Below, in pieces: positions 1 through 6,578 of a DNA stretch of 12,934 nt. The position numbers and the translations under genes are program-made. Position 1 is the first letter of the stretch. The number at the start of each line of letters is the position of its first letter. Source of the DNA: Verrucomicrobiota bacterium (GTDB lineage: Bacteria; Verrucomicrobiota; Verrucomicrobiia; Chthoniobacterales; UBA10450); contig QHNB01000075.1 of NCBI GenBank assembly GCA_003217965.1, positions 1 through 12,934 of the forward strand, in the 5' to 3' direction. The notes beneath the pieces are model-generated. The model saw only the letters and a program-made list of their open reading frames with translations, made no database searches and had not been told where the DNA came from.

Positions 1-912
1 GGCTTTCTTCAGTGCATGGCCTGGGCCGGCACAGGCCTGCTTTGGACAGTCAGCGGCGGCGTTCTAGCGTCAAAGACCCAGGCCCAAATCGCTAATGCCG
101 GAGAGGACTTACCGGCTACCGACCTCAGCTTTCTACGGATCAGCGAAAGTCACATAGGCTTCAGTAAAAAAGCGAACAAAGATGTCACGGCGACCTTCAA
201 AATTGCTCTCGATCGCATCAACGCAATGCCGACGCCGCCGTCTTTCCTTATTCACACGGGAGATCTTACCCAGCTATCAAAGCCTGAGGAGTTCGACACG
301 TTCGATGAAGTGCTGAAGAGCTGCCGAACGAAGGATGTATTCTATGTTCCGGGAGAGCATGATGTGCTAAATGATAATGGGAAGCTTTACCGCGAACGTT
401 ATCTAAAGAGCCTGGAAGCCAAAGGTTCTGGCTGGTACAGCTTCAACAAAAACGGCGTCCACTTCATTGGACTTGTCAACGTCTTGGATCTCCAGGCCGG
501 GGGTCTGGGACAACTTGGAGATGACCAGCTCGAGTGGCTCGAGGACGATGTGAAAGGCCTCGGAGCGAGCACGCCAATTGTCGTCTTCGCGCACATCCCG
601 CTCTGGGCAGTCTATCCGCAATGGGGCTGGGGAACGAGCGATAGCGAACGCGCCTTGGGTTACTTGAAGCGCTTCGGCTCGGTGACAGTCCTCAACGGTC
701 ACATCCACCAAGTGCTCCAGAAAGTCGAAGGTAACGTGGCCTTCCATACCGCGATGTCTACCGCCTTTCCGCAGCCCGCGCCCGGAACGGCGCCCTCACC
801 CGGACCGATGAACGTGCCGGCCGATAAGCTGCGCAGCATGCTCGGCCTAACCAGCGTGAAGTATTTGCAAGGCAAGTCTTCTCTCGCCGTCGTCGATTCA
901 AACCTGACCTAG
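1..912 (+). CDS. Calcineurin-like metallophosphoesterase, exported (5' end cut by window)
   Basis: The frame is open to the left edge, so the start lies outside the window. The first visible codons read GFLQCMAWAGTG and then a hydrophobic stretch ending near an AQA-type site. This is what follows the twin arginines of a Tat signal, but the RR itself is not visible, so Tat export is inferred. Counting from the Met codon at 16, the metallophosphoesterase blocks appear in order: SESH (44-46 would be D-x-H in the family), GDL (82-84), GEHD (113-116), AHIP with H193, and GHIH (228-231). This is the fold of dinuclear-metal phosphoesterases; the substrate cannot be read from sequence. The first metal aspartate appears to be Glu. 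The cupredoxin gene starts 26 nt downstream on the same strand, so the two are probably co-transcribed. The Met at 16 is not the true start. Confidence 0.85.
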   Translation, partial: GFLQCMAWAGTGLLWTVSGGVLASKTQAQIANAGEDLPATDLSFLRISESHIGFSKKANKDVTATFKIALDRINAMPTPPSFLIHTGDLTQLSKPEEFDTFDEVLKSCRTKDVFYVPGEHDVLNDNGKLYRERYLKSLEAKGSGWYSFNKNGVHFIGLVNVLDLQAGGLGQLGDDQLEWLEDDVKGLGASTPIVVFAHIPLWAVYPQWGWGTSDSERALGYLKRFGSVTVLNGHIHQVLQKVEGNVAFHTAMSTAFPQPAPGTAPSPGPMNVPADKLRSMLGLTSVKYLQGKSSLAVVDSNLT

Positions 913-938
913 ATCAATCTCAACTAGCCAATCTAACT

Positions 939-1316
939 ATGATTACATTTACTCACTGGAACAAAAGAACGGCACTGCTTTGCGCTATCAGTTTTCTTAA
1001 CCTGGCCCTTTTCGCAATCGCCGGGGAGACGAAGGATGCTGATGGCGCGGGCACTGCCGCGAAGAACCAAATAGTGATTAAGGATTTTCACTTCACTCCT
1101 GAGATCTTAACCGTGAAATCAGGGGAAAAGATCACTTGGATCAACAAGGACGAAGAACCGCACACGGTCGTGAGCGTTGAGAAGCAGTTTAAGAAATCGA
1201 GCGCACTCGACACCGATCAGGAATTCACTATCACCGCGGGCATCCCGGGTACTTACACTTATTTTTGCTCGGTTCATCCGAAGATGACCGGCACAATCGT
1301 GGTGGAGAATCCATAG
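939..1316 (+). CDS. Exported cupredoxin (plastocyanin/amicyanin-like type I copper protein)
   Basis: A 125-aa protein with an N-terminal hydrophobic signal segment (about residues 10-28, ending AIAGE), which puts it in the periplasm or on the membrane surface. The remaining ~85 residues match a small cupredoxin. The type I copper ligands are all visible: His75 in EEPHTV, then Cys110, His113 and Met116 in the C-terminal C-x2-H-x2-M loop. Small cupredoxins shuttle electrons between redox enzymes; the partner here is unknown. The gene lies 26 nt after the phosphoesterase gene on the same strand, so a shared transcript is likely. There is no good Shine-Dalgarno sequence before the ATG. A strong palindrome 10 nt after the stop probably ends the transcript. 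Family assignment is firm; physiological role is open. Confidence 0.9.
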   Translation: MITFTHWNKRTALLCAISFLNLALFAIAGETKDADGAGTAAKNQIVIKDFHFTPEILTVKSGEKITWINKDEEPHTVVSVEKQFKKSSALDTDQEFTITAGIPGTYTYFCSVHPKMTGTIVVENP

Positions 1317-1326
1317 GCAGAACCTG

Positions 1327-1369
1327 TCGCCGAACTCATCGCCGATCGCTCACGGCGATGGTTCGGCGA
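1327..1369. terminator. Long palindrome between convergent genes (candidate bidirectional terminator)
   Basis: The arms CGCCGAAC and CATCGCCG (1328-1344, one unpaired T at 1336) pair exactly with CGGCGATG and GTTCGGCG (1353-1368). T1327 and A1369 add one more pair, giving a 17-bp stem with a single bulge and an 8-nt loop (1345-1352). It lies 10 nt after the cupredoxin stop and 110 nt past the stop of the convergent MBL gene. No T-tract follows on either strand, so it may be a transcript-end or RNA-stability hairpin, or a REP-like repeat, rather than a classical intrinsic terminator. Confidence 0.55.
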
Positions 1370-1479
1370 AGTGCCTCGTGGAAATCGTTTGAATTTCGAC
1401 CGCCGCCAGTGACAGCCTACCTCCGGATTTAAGACCGTTCATCCAGCGGCAACGGTTGAGAGCTGAAACGCTCAGCAAT

Positions 1480-2382
1480 TCATTGAGAAAGCTGCTCAGG
1501 ATGGTATTTGCGCCAGTAACGGAGGGCGGCGGGGACTGCCATATAGCTCGGATCAGCAGCTTCGTAGTCGTGGACTAGAGTTTCATCGGCGCCCTCAGCA
1601 AGAAGCTCGGCCTTCTCGTAGTCCGCGAAAGCGGAGATCAGCTGCTGTTCATCAGCACCGGAGCGAATGCGATCCAGAAACCAGGCGGACCACCGGCGGA
1701 CCCGTTCTTCCATGGCATCGAGATGCGCCGAGACAGAATCGGGAACGAGTCCAAAATGCGGCAGGTAGAGTTTTGCGGGATTCGCCGCCCGAATTTTCTC
1801 GAGCGATTCAAGCCAGGACTCGATATGCAGCTCGGGCGGAACGAATGGTGGAAGCGGCGACCCATTCCCGAGCCGGACGCCGGCGATGTCGCCGCCAAAG
1901 AGATTGTCTTCCCAGACATAGACGTGGTGGTGACTGGCGTGCCCAGGCGTTTCAATCGCTCGGATATCGAAGGGCGGAATACGGACGCGATCGCCATCGT
2001 GTAGAACGCGCACGTTCCGCTCGGAAATCGGCGCGATACGACCCCAAAGCCTTTGCATGTCAGCGCCGAAAATGCGCTCGGCCGAGGCGACGAGCTTAGC
2101 CGGATCAATCAGGTGCGGTGCGCCTTTGGGATGCACGTAAATAGTCGCGCCAAGTTCTGCGAAGCGCCATGCGGCGCCGGCATGATCGAAATGAATATGA
2201 CTGAGAAAAACGTGCCGGACGTCTGCCGGCCCAAAACCGATCCGGCTCAACTCGGCTGCAATGTTATCGAAAGTTGATTCCGGACCAGTGTCGAACAGCA
2301 CCAAACCGTCCTTGGTTCCGAGGGCAGTCGCGGCGACGATCCCGCTTGCGCCGAGTTGGTGAGTATCGAGGACCTGAATCAT
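1480..2382 (-). CDS. MBL-fold metallo-hydrolase (glyoxalase II / beta-lactamase superfamily)
   Basis: A 300-aa protein with no signal peptide. It carries the full metallo-beta-lactamase fold signature: Asp31 in LFDTG, the HxHxDH motif as SHIHFDH (61-67), His148 in TPGHAS, Asp165 in GGDIAG, and His209 in LPHFG. The ~90-residue C-terminal part is mostly helical, with RYWRKYHPE near the end. The family hydrolyses thioesters, lactones, amides or phosphodiesters, and the substrate here is not evident. It starts 13 nt after the stop of kynurenine 3-monooxygenase on the same strand, with a GAGG overlapping that stop codon, so the two are almost certainly co-transcribed. A role in kynurenine metabolism is therefore possible, but that rests on position only. 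Confidence 0.88.
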   Translation of the reverse strand: MIQVLDTHQLGASGIVAATALGTKDGLVLFDTGPESTFDNIAAELSRIGFGPADVRHVFLSHIHFDHAGAAWRFAELGATIYVHPKGAPHLIDPAKLVASAERIFGADMQRLWGRIAPISERNVRVLHDGDRVRIPPFDIRAIETPGHASHHHVYVWEDNLFGGDIAGVRLGNGSPLPPFVPPELHIESWLESLEKIRAANPAKLYLPHFGLVPDSVSAHLDAMEERVRRWSAWFLDRIRSGADEQQLISAFADYEKAELLAEGADETLVHDYEAADPSYMAVPAALRYWRKYHPEQLSQ

Positions 2383-2393
2383 CAGGGATCGCG

Positions 2394-2397
2394 CCTC
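2394..2397 (-). promoter_or_regulatory. Shine-Dalgarno-like GAGG overlapping the KMO stop codon
   Basis: On the minus strand the KMO stop TGA runs into GGC, giving TGAGGC. The GAGG ends 11 nt before the ATG of the MBL gene at 2382. This supports the 2382 start and suggests translation of the MBL gene follows that of KMO. The spacing is a little long, and purine-rich sites are scarce in this window, so confidence is limited. Confidence 0.4.
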
Positions 2398-3775
2398 AGC
2401 CTCCGATTGAATGAATCAGCAGAGTCAACATTGCGACTATTAGAATTAATAAACCAATGAGGCTGGCGTAGACGATGCGATCCTGCCGCCCCGCACGTCG
2501 AGCCGCCTCCAGGTATGGAATGCGCGTAAAAGTCACCATGGTGTAGAGCGGCAGGTAGATGCCCGGCAGGAGGCCTTCAAGAATGTGATCGAGTTTCTTT
2601 TTGGCGCGAAATGCGCGTGAGGCGGTTTTGTCCCGCATTTCAATAAAATTCTCGACGGCAAGATCGGCAAGCGCGTCGGCATTCTCTTTTCGCCGCGAGA
2701 AATATTCGGCGAAGGCGCGCTCCCGGTTGTTTGGGAATGCGGCCAGGCATTCGTCCAGGACCACGCAATCTTCGAACGCGGCGTTCATTCCCTGTCCATA
2801 GAACGGCACGACAGCGTGAGCGGCATCACCAACCAGCGCGACCTTGTCTTTGTAGGACCAAGGCCCGCAGCGGATCGTGACGAGCGATCCGGTTGGATTA
2901 CTATGGAACTCCTCCAAGAGTTTCGGCATGAGCGGCACCGCGTCGGGGAATTGTTCGTCGAAGAATCGGCGGATATCGTCATCACTCTTGGTTGATGCGA
3001 AACTGCACGGCCCTTCGAATTGCCAAAAGAGCGTGCAGGTGAACGAGCCATCCGGGTTCGGCAGCGCGATCATCATGAAACTTTTGCGCGGCCAAATGTG
3101 GAGCGCCTCCTTTTCCATCCGCCAACCACCATCCGGCGTCGGCGGGATGGTGAGCTCCTTATACCCGTGTGCCAGATAACTCTGGCTATAATCGAAACGG
3201 TCGAGGCGCCGCTGCATCGATTGGCGCACGGCGGAAAAGGCGCCATCGACACCGATGAGGGCGTCGGCGCGGGCTTGGATCACCGCAGGCGGTACGCCTG
3301 CCATCACAGGACGCCCGTCGGCGTCTGTCCCCGTCGTGAGAAGCTGAGCGGTTGCAGTGTCGAGGTCGACATCGGTGCAACGATGATTGAAGTGGACGCG
3401 GACGTTCGGGTAATGCTGCGCCGCTTCAATCACGACCGTGTTGAGGGCGGCGCGGCCAATCGAGTTAATGTACTTGCTCGGGTCGCGGTCATACGGCGCA
3501 AAATGTAGCGTCGCTCCGGCGCCCGCCGGATGGATCATGCGGCCGCGCATCGGAATGGCGTGCCCCAACACTTGGTCGGCAATGCCGAGCTGCTCAAGCG
3601 CGTAAATTCCGCGCGTCGAAAGAGCGAGATTGATCGATCGGCCGCCAACGAAGTTATCTGCCCGCGGATCAGATCGGCGCTCGTAAAGATCGACTTCGTA
3701 TCCGTGTCGTCCTAGATAAGCGGCGAGCAATCCGCCCGCTAAGCCACTACCGATCAGGACCAACTTGGTTGCCAT
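2396..3775 (-). CDS. kmo: Kynurenine 3-monooxygenase (FAD-dependent)
   Basis: A 459-aa flavoprotein hydroxylase that converts L-kynurenine to 3-hydroxykynurenine with NADPH and O2. The N-terminal Rossmann motif GSGLAGG (9-15) binds FAD, followed by YERR (31-34). The block GGRSINLALSTRG (44-56) is typical of KMO. The DG motif is at GVDGAFSAVR (175-184) and the FAD-ribityl motif at GDAAHAVVPFYGQGMNAAFED (316-336). Length matches bacterial KMO (about 460 aa). The C terminus has a ~20-residue hydrophobic segment (about 436-456), suggesting membrane anchoring as in eukaryotic KMO. The start is well bounded, because an in-frame TAA lies five codons upstream. It is followed after 13 nt by the MBL gene, and a divergent gene starts at 3919. 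Kynureninase, which uses its product, lies 2.8 kb away on the same strand. Confidence 0.95.
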   Translation of the reverse strand: MATKLVLIGSGLAGGLLAAYLGRHGYEVDLYERRSDPRADNFVGGRSINLALSTRGIYALEQLGIADQVLGHAIPMRGRMIHPAGAGATLHFAPYDRDPSKYINSIGRAALNTVVIEAAQHYPNVRVHFNHRCTDVDLDTATAQLLTTGTDADGRPVMAGVPPAVIQARADALIGVDGAFSAVRQSMQRRLDRFDYSQSYLAHGYKELTIPPTPDGGWRMEKEALHIWPRKSFMMIALPNPDGSFTCTLFWQFEGPCSFASTKSDDDIRRFFDEQFPDAVPLMPKLLEEFHSNPTGSLVTIRCGPWSYKDKVALVGDAAHAVVPFYGQGMNAAFEDCVVLDECLAAFPNNRERAFAEYFSRRKENADALADLAVENFIEMRDKTASRAFRAKKKLDHILEGLLPGIYLPLYTMVTFTRIPYLEAARRAGRQDRIVYASLIGLLILIVAMLTLLIHSIGG

Positions 3776-3918
3776 GCTAACCGCGGATTACACGGACATC
3801 GCGAACATCTCAAATCAAGTTTACTCGCGAATCCTTTCGGAGGTGCCGATTAGAACGAATTTGATCATTCAGGTTATTTCTCACCTAACACGCTGAAAAA
3901 TCCGACAAAATTAGTTCT
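3776..3918. promoter_or_regulatory. Divergent intergenic region carrying the KMO and DUF1579-gene promoters
   Basis: This 143-nt AT-richer spacer is the only place from which KMO (leftward) and the DUF1579-like gene (rightward) can start. A weak rightward -35-like TTGATC (3861-3866) is followed 17 nt later by CCTAAC (3884-3889), which fits a -10 poorly. A short AGGT/ACCT inverted repeat (3871-3886) surrounds that area. No recognisable operator can be assigned, and promoter positions are guesses. Confidence 0.35.
3777..3803 (-). repeat. Leader repeat, degenerate copy upstream of KMO
   Basis: In gene sense this reads TCCGTGTAATCCGCGG and ends 3-4 nt before the KMO ATG. It matches the core TCCGTGT..ATC.G.GG of better copies before kynureninase, VOC and BNR. 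It also shares AATCCGCGG with the BNR copy. It is the most diverged of the four, so homology is suggested rather than proven. Confidence 0.45.
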
Positions 3919-4536
3919 ATGAAACTCCACTGGCTCGCTGTGCTTCTCTTCCTTGCAGCGACTCTGTTGGCGATTGCGCAAGAGACCCGACAAAACGGAT
4001 CCGCGCCGGCGCCATCCGAGTCGGGTAAGCAAGCTTCAGCGGCAAAGACCCGGCAACCCAGTCCCGAGATGCAAAGGCTATTCGACGCCTTTTTGGGAAC
4101 ATGGTCGGTCACGGAACAGATTGAGCCCAGCGAAACGATGCCGAACGGCGGCACTGGCGAGGGGGGAGAAGTCTATCGAATCGGTCCCGGCGGAGTCTCA
4201 ATAATCGAAGAAATTCATTTGAAAGAGCCCGGCGGAGAAGTTTCTGTATTGGGTGTCGCATGGTGGGATAAGAAAGCGCGCGGATACAGAGCGTTCTGGT
4301 GCGACAGCGAAAACCCTGCCGGCTGCATTCTCATGGCGCATTTGGCGAAGTGGGAAGGCGAGCAATTCGTTCTCCGCGACGAGTTCGAGCGGGAGGGAAA
4401 GAAGTTCGACTTTAAGGAAGTCTTTTCTGAAATTACCCCGATCTCTTTTACCCAAACTCTCTATCAGGGTGAAGCAGGCAAAGAATTGAAGCGGTTGCTG
4501 ACTATTCACGCGACGAAGTCTGACAAAAGTCCTTAA
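3919..4536 (+). CDS. Secreted DUF1579-like protein
   Basis: A 205-aa protein with a clear Sec signal peptide (MKLHWLAVLLFLAATLLAIAQ, cleavage near 20-21), a Ser/Ala/Gln-rich linker (to about 48), and a single domain from about residue 50. The domain carries the pattern FLGTWSVTEQ, then MPNGGTGEGG, GPGGVS, a WW strand (LGVAWWDKKARGYRAFWCD) and a closing TIHAT strand. This matches the DUF1579 family of beta-barrel-like proteins that begin with a L-x-G-x-W motif. Members are often secreted and of unknown function; the fold may bind a hydrophobic ligand, but no catalytic residues can be named. There is no good Shine-Dalgarno sequence before the ATG. It is the first of four plus-strand genes between the two kynurenine genes, with no evident functional link to them. 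Confidence 0.75.
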   Translation: MKLHWLAVLLFLAATLLAIAQETRQNGSAPAPSESGKQASAAKTRQPSPEMQRLFDAFLGTWSVTEQIEPSETMPNGGTGEGGEVYRIGPGGVSIIEEIHLKEPGGEVSVLGVAWWDKKARGYRAFWCDSENPAGCILMAHLAKWEGEQFVLRDEFEREGKKFDFKEVFSEITPISFTQTLYQGEAGKELKRLLTIHATKSDKSP

Positions 4537-4560
4537 CACCCGAAATGGGCACATCGCGTG

Positions 4561-4623
4561 TTCGTAAGCCTGTATCGCCCTAGCTCCGGCTGAGCAGCTT
4601 CTACTGATTACGAATTTTGTTTT
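4561..4623 (+). terminator. Possible terminator: TTCGTAA/TTACGAA stem followed by a T-rich run
   Basis: TTCGTAA (4561-4567) pairs exactly with TTACGAA (4608-4614), and TTTTGTTTT follows at once (4615-4623). The 40-nt loop is long but holds a small GCTC/GAGC hairpin that could shorten it. The element lies 24 nt after the DUF1579 stop and 55 nt before the YCII-gene start, as expected for a transcript end, but the 7-bp stem is AT-rich and weak. Confidence 0.35.
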
Positions 4624-4678
4624 AGAGTTGAAGAAATCTCGCACAAAGTCCGCCAAGGACACAACGAATAGGTCTCAA

Positions 4679-5077
4679 ATGAAAAGCTTCTATCTGCGGC
4701 TCATCATTCCACTGGTTTGCATGATTGTTCAATCATTAGCTGCTCAGACTCCGGAAGCGGTCGCCAAACCGAAGCAATTCATTTACGTGCTTCATCTCGT
4801 CCCGCGTCTGCACGACGATAAGAATTGGACGAAGGAGGACAAAGCAGCGCTCGATCGGCACTTCAATCGTTTCAAAGAAGCTACCCAATCAGGCCAGCTT
4901 ATTCTTGCCGGCCGCACACAAGAGCCGGGTGATAAGACTTTTGGCATCGCGATTTTCATGGCCGCGGACGAAGCCGCAGCGCGAAAATTCATGGAAAACG
5001 ATCCGGCGGTTGTAGCCGGACTGATGACAGCGGAATTGCACCCGTTCGTTGTAGCTCTTGAACGTAAAAATCCGTAG
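4679..5077 (+). CDS. Secreted YCII-related domain protein
   Basis: A 132-aa protein starting at the ATG at 4679. The frame stays open to a TTG at 4628, but the ATG is chosen because it is followed by a good signal peptide: KSFYLRL, then a hydrophobic core ending SLAAQ at about residue 22. A weak AGG also sits 6 nt before it. The rest is one ferredoxin-like YCII domain: strand FIYVLHLVPR, helix DRHFNRFKEATQSG, strand LILAGRT, FGIAIF, helix DEAAARKFMENDPAVVAG, and ELHPFVVAL. YCII proteins are small dimeric proteins, possibly enzymes, with a conserved His and Asp; most are cytoplasmic, so export is unusual. The substrate is unknown. The MOSC gene follows after 90 nt. Confidence 0.8.
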   Translation: MKSFYLRLIIPLVCMIVQSLAAQTPEAVAKPKQFIYVLHLVPRLHDDKNWTKEDKAALDRHFNRFKEATQSGQLILAGRTQEPGDKTFGIAIFMAADEAAARKFMENDPAVVAGLMTAELHPFVVALERKNP

Positions 5078-5167
5078 GAGTTCGCAACAAATTCACCAAG
5101 AACGCGAAAAGCGTCATTGTCTAAAGTGACCAAAACGCCGGCATAAATCTGCGGCAGTTGGAGAATA

Positions 5168-5815
5168 ATGAAAATTTTATCAGTGAATGTTGGATTACCG
5201 AGGGAAGTGAGATGGCAAGGGAAGCTCGTCACGACCGGAATTTTTAAGGAGCCGATCGAAGGGCAGGTAATGCTGCAGACGTTAAACTTGGATGGCGATC
5301 GACAAGCCGATCTCACGGTCCACGGTGGCGTGAACAAGGCAGTTTATGATTACCCCTCGGAACATTACAGCTATTGGCGAACTGAGTTGCCGGGAGTCGA
5401 TCTGCTCTGGGGAATGTTCGGAGAAAACTTCACGACCGAGGGATTACTCGAGGAGACGGTCTACATCGGGGATAGATTTCGAATCGGCGATGCTGAAGTT
5501 ATCGTCACTGAACCACGAATGCCCTGCTACAAACTGGGCATCAAGTTCGGCCGTGCTGATATGATCAAACGATTTCTGGCCAGTCGCCACACCGGTTTCT
5601 ATTTTGCCGTGGTCCGTGGCGGGATGGTTGGTGCCGGAGATGCGATAGAATTAATTCGCCGCGAGCAACAGGAGATTAGCGTAGCTGATATCACTCGCCT
5701 TTATGCTTTTGAGAAAAACGATCTGAGCGGACTTCGCCAAGCTATCGGAGTCGAGTGGCTTCCTGATAACTGGAAAGGTTATTTTCAACATCAGCTCGAG
5801 AAGCAGATCGCTTGA
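5168..5815 (+). CDS. MOSC domain protein (YiiM-like)
   Basis: A 215-aa cytoplasmic protein with a MOSC (molybdenum cofactor sulfurase C-terminal) domain over most of its length. Visible family blocks are GDRQADLTVHGGVNKAVY (43-60), the GMFGENFTTEG loop (82-92), IGDRFRIGDAEVIVTEPRMPC (100-120) and the conserved Cys120, which in this family is thought to handle sulfur or the molybdenum cofactor. A C-terminal helical extension (about 168-185, SVADITRLYAFEKND) matches the YiiM '3-alpha' domain. E. coli YiiM acts in reduction of N-hydroxylated compounds such as 6-hydroxylaminopurine; the same role here is inference. GGAG (5160-5163) lies 4 nt before the ATG, one of the few clear ribosome binding sites in the window. 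Confidence 0.88.
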   Translation: MKILSVNVGLPREVRWQGKLVTTGIFKEPIEGQVMLQTLNLDGDRQADLTVHGGVNKAVYDYPSEHYSYWRTELPGVDLLWGMFGENFTTEGLLEETVYIGDRFRIGDAEVIVTEPRMPCYKLGIKFGRADMIKRFLASRHTGFYFAVVRGGMVGAGDAIELIRREQQEISVADITRLYAFEKNDLSGLRQAIGVEWLPDNWKGYFQHQLEKQIA

Positions 5816-6092
5816 CTTCTAGCAGGCCTTCGCCGTCACGCGGGCGGTCACAGTCAGACGTTGGCTCGTCTGCAATCGTTCCCGATGAGAACGAAGTTCC
5901 GCAGAGACCGGGACCTTTGAGTCAGTAGAGCGGGAAGCCACGAAAGGGATACTTAGCACGACGCTTGCCGAGGCGTTAGGCCGCTTACCGCTCAAGCTTC
6001 AGTAAGCACGTCACGCGAGAATCAGGATTTACCCCGCGCCTTCTGATCTCTGATCCGTGATGTGGCACCACTAGTGCTGAACGAAAGCGCTG
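5816..6092. other. Intergenic stretch with two small hairpins and no gene
   Basis: This 277-nt spacer holds no convincing reading frame. Two small perfect hairpins lie close together after the MOSC stop: CAGACG/CGTCTG (5855-5872, 6-nt loop) and TCGTTC/GAACGA (5876-5894, 7-nt loop). They could form a transcript end but lack a T-tract. Near 6043-6058 there is a short TCTGATC-type tandem. The promoter of the response regulator should lie in the second half, but no clear -35/-10 pair can be seen. Confidence 0.4.
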
Positions 6093-6509
6093 ATGAACTT
6101 TGAGCCGGAACCAGAGGAAATCGAGCCGCACATCAACAGCCTCGAGCTCAAAGCCATTCTTGTGGTCGATGACGACCAACAACTTGCTTCGGCTTTGCAG
6201 TGGATTTTGGCCGACGAAAATTTTCTGGTCGATGTCGCTTTTGATGGGGAAGAGGCCCTCCTCAAGGTCAAAGCGCACGATTATAACGCGGTCATTTGCG
6301 ACCTGAAAATGCCGCGACTGCGTGGTGATGAGTTTTATCTCAAAACGAAGGAGGCGCGTCCAAATTTAGCGGATCGCTTCATCTTCATTACCGGATTCGC
6401 CACCGACCCGAAAATCGCCCTTTTTCTGACCAAGCATGAAGTGAAGTACCTGGTTAAACCGTTCCCGGTCCAAGGGCTGATCGACTGTGTCAAAGAGTTA
6501 CTCAGCTGA
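6093..6509 (+). CDS. Orphan single-domain response regulator (receiver only)
   Basis: A 138-aa CheY-like receiver with a ~20-residue acidic N-terminal tail and no output domain. The phosphorylation site is complete: acidic pair Asp26-Asp27 in LVVDDDQQ, phospho-acceptor Asp70 in ICDLKMP, switch Thr100 in FITGFA, and Lys122 in VKPF. The Pro that follows Lys122 is also conserved. Such proteins pass a phosphoryl group within multi-step relays or act by binding partners. No histidine kinase is nearby, so the partner is unknown. The start is the first ATG of the frame; a later start is unlikely to lose domain residues before Leu19, so the exact N terminus is uncertain. The gene converges on kynureninase with a palindrome between them. 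Confidence 0.9.
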   Translation: MNFEPEPEEIEPHINSLELKAILVVDDDQQLASALQWILADENFLVDVAFDGEEALLKVKAHDYNAVICDLKMPRLRGDEFYLKTKEARPNLADRFIFITGFATDPKIALFLTKHEVKYLVKPFPVQGLIDCVKELLS

Positions 6510-6513
6510 CACG

Positions 6514-6578
6514 CTGTAGCGGCCTCGCTCTGTCGAGGTGCACGCTTGAATCACGGCGACAGAGCGCCATGGCTACAG
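6514..6578. repeat. Intergenic palindromic element between convergent genes (REP/terminator-like)
   Basis: Outer arms CTGTAGC (6514-6520) and GCTACAG (6572-6578) pair over 7 bp. After a 5x5 internal loop, inner arms CGCTCTGTCG (6526-6535) and CGACAGAGCG (6557-6566) pair over 10 bp. The loop is 21 nt and holds a further GTG/CAC triplet pair. The element abuts the TAA of kynureninase (6579-6581) and lies 4 nt after the response-regulator stop, so it fills the whole convergent gap. It could end both transcripts. Its form also resembles dispersed palindromic repeats. Confidence 0.6.

Noticed and set aside
403..747. 114-codon minus-strand frame inside the phosphoesterase gene
   Set aside because: Opposes conserved metallophosphoesterase motifs and resembles no family.
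3020..3508. 162-codon plus-strand frame inside KMO
   Set aside because: Fully antisense to conserved KMO sequence; Arg-rich and without a recognisable motif.
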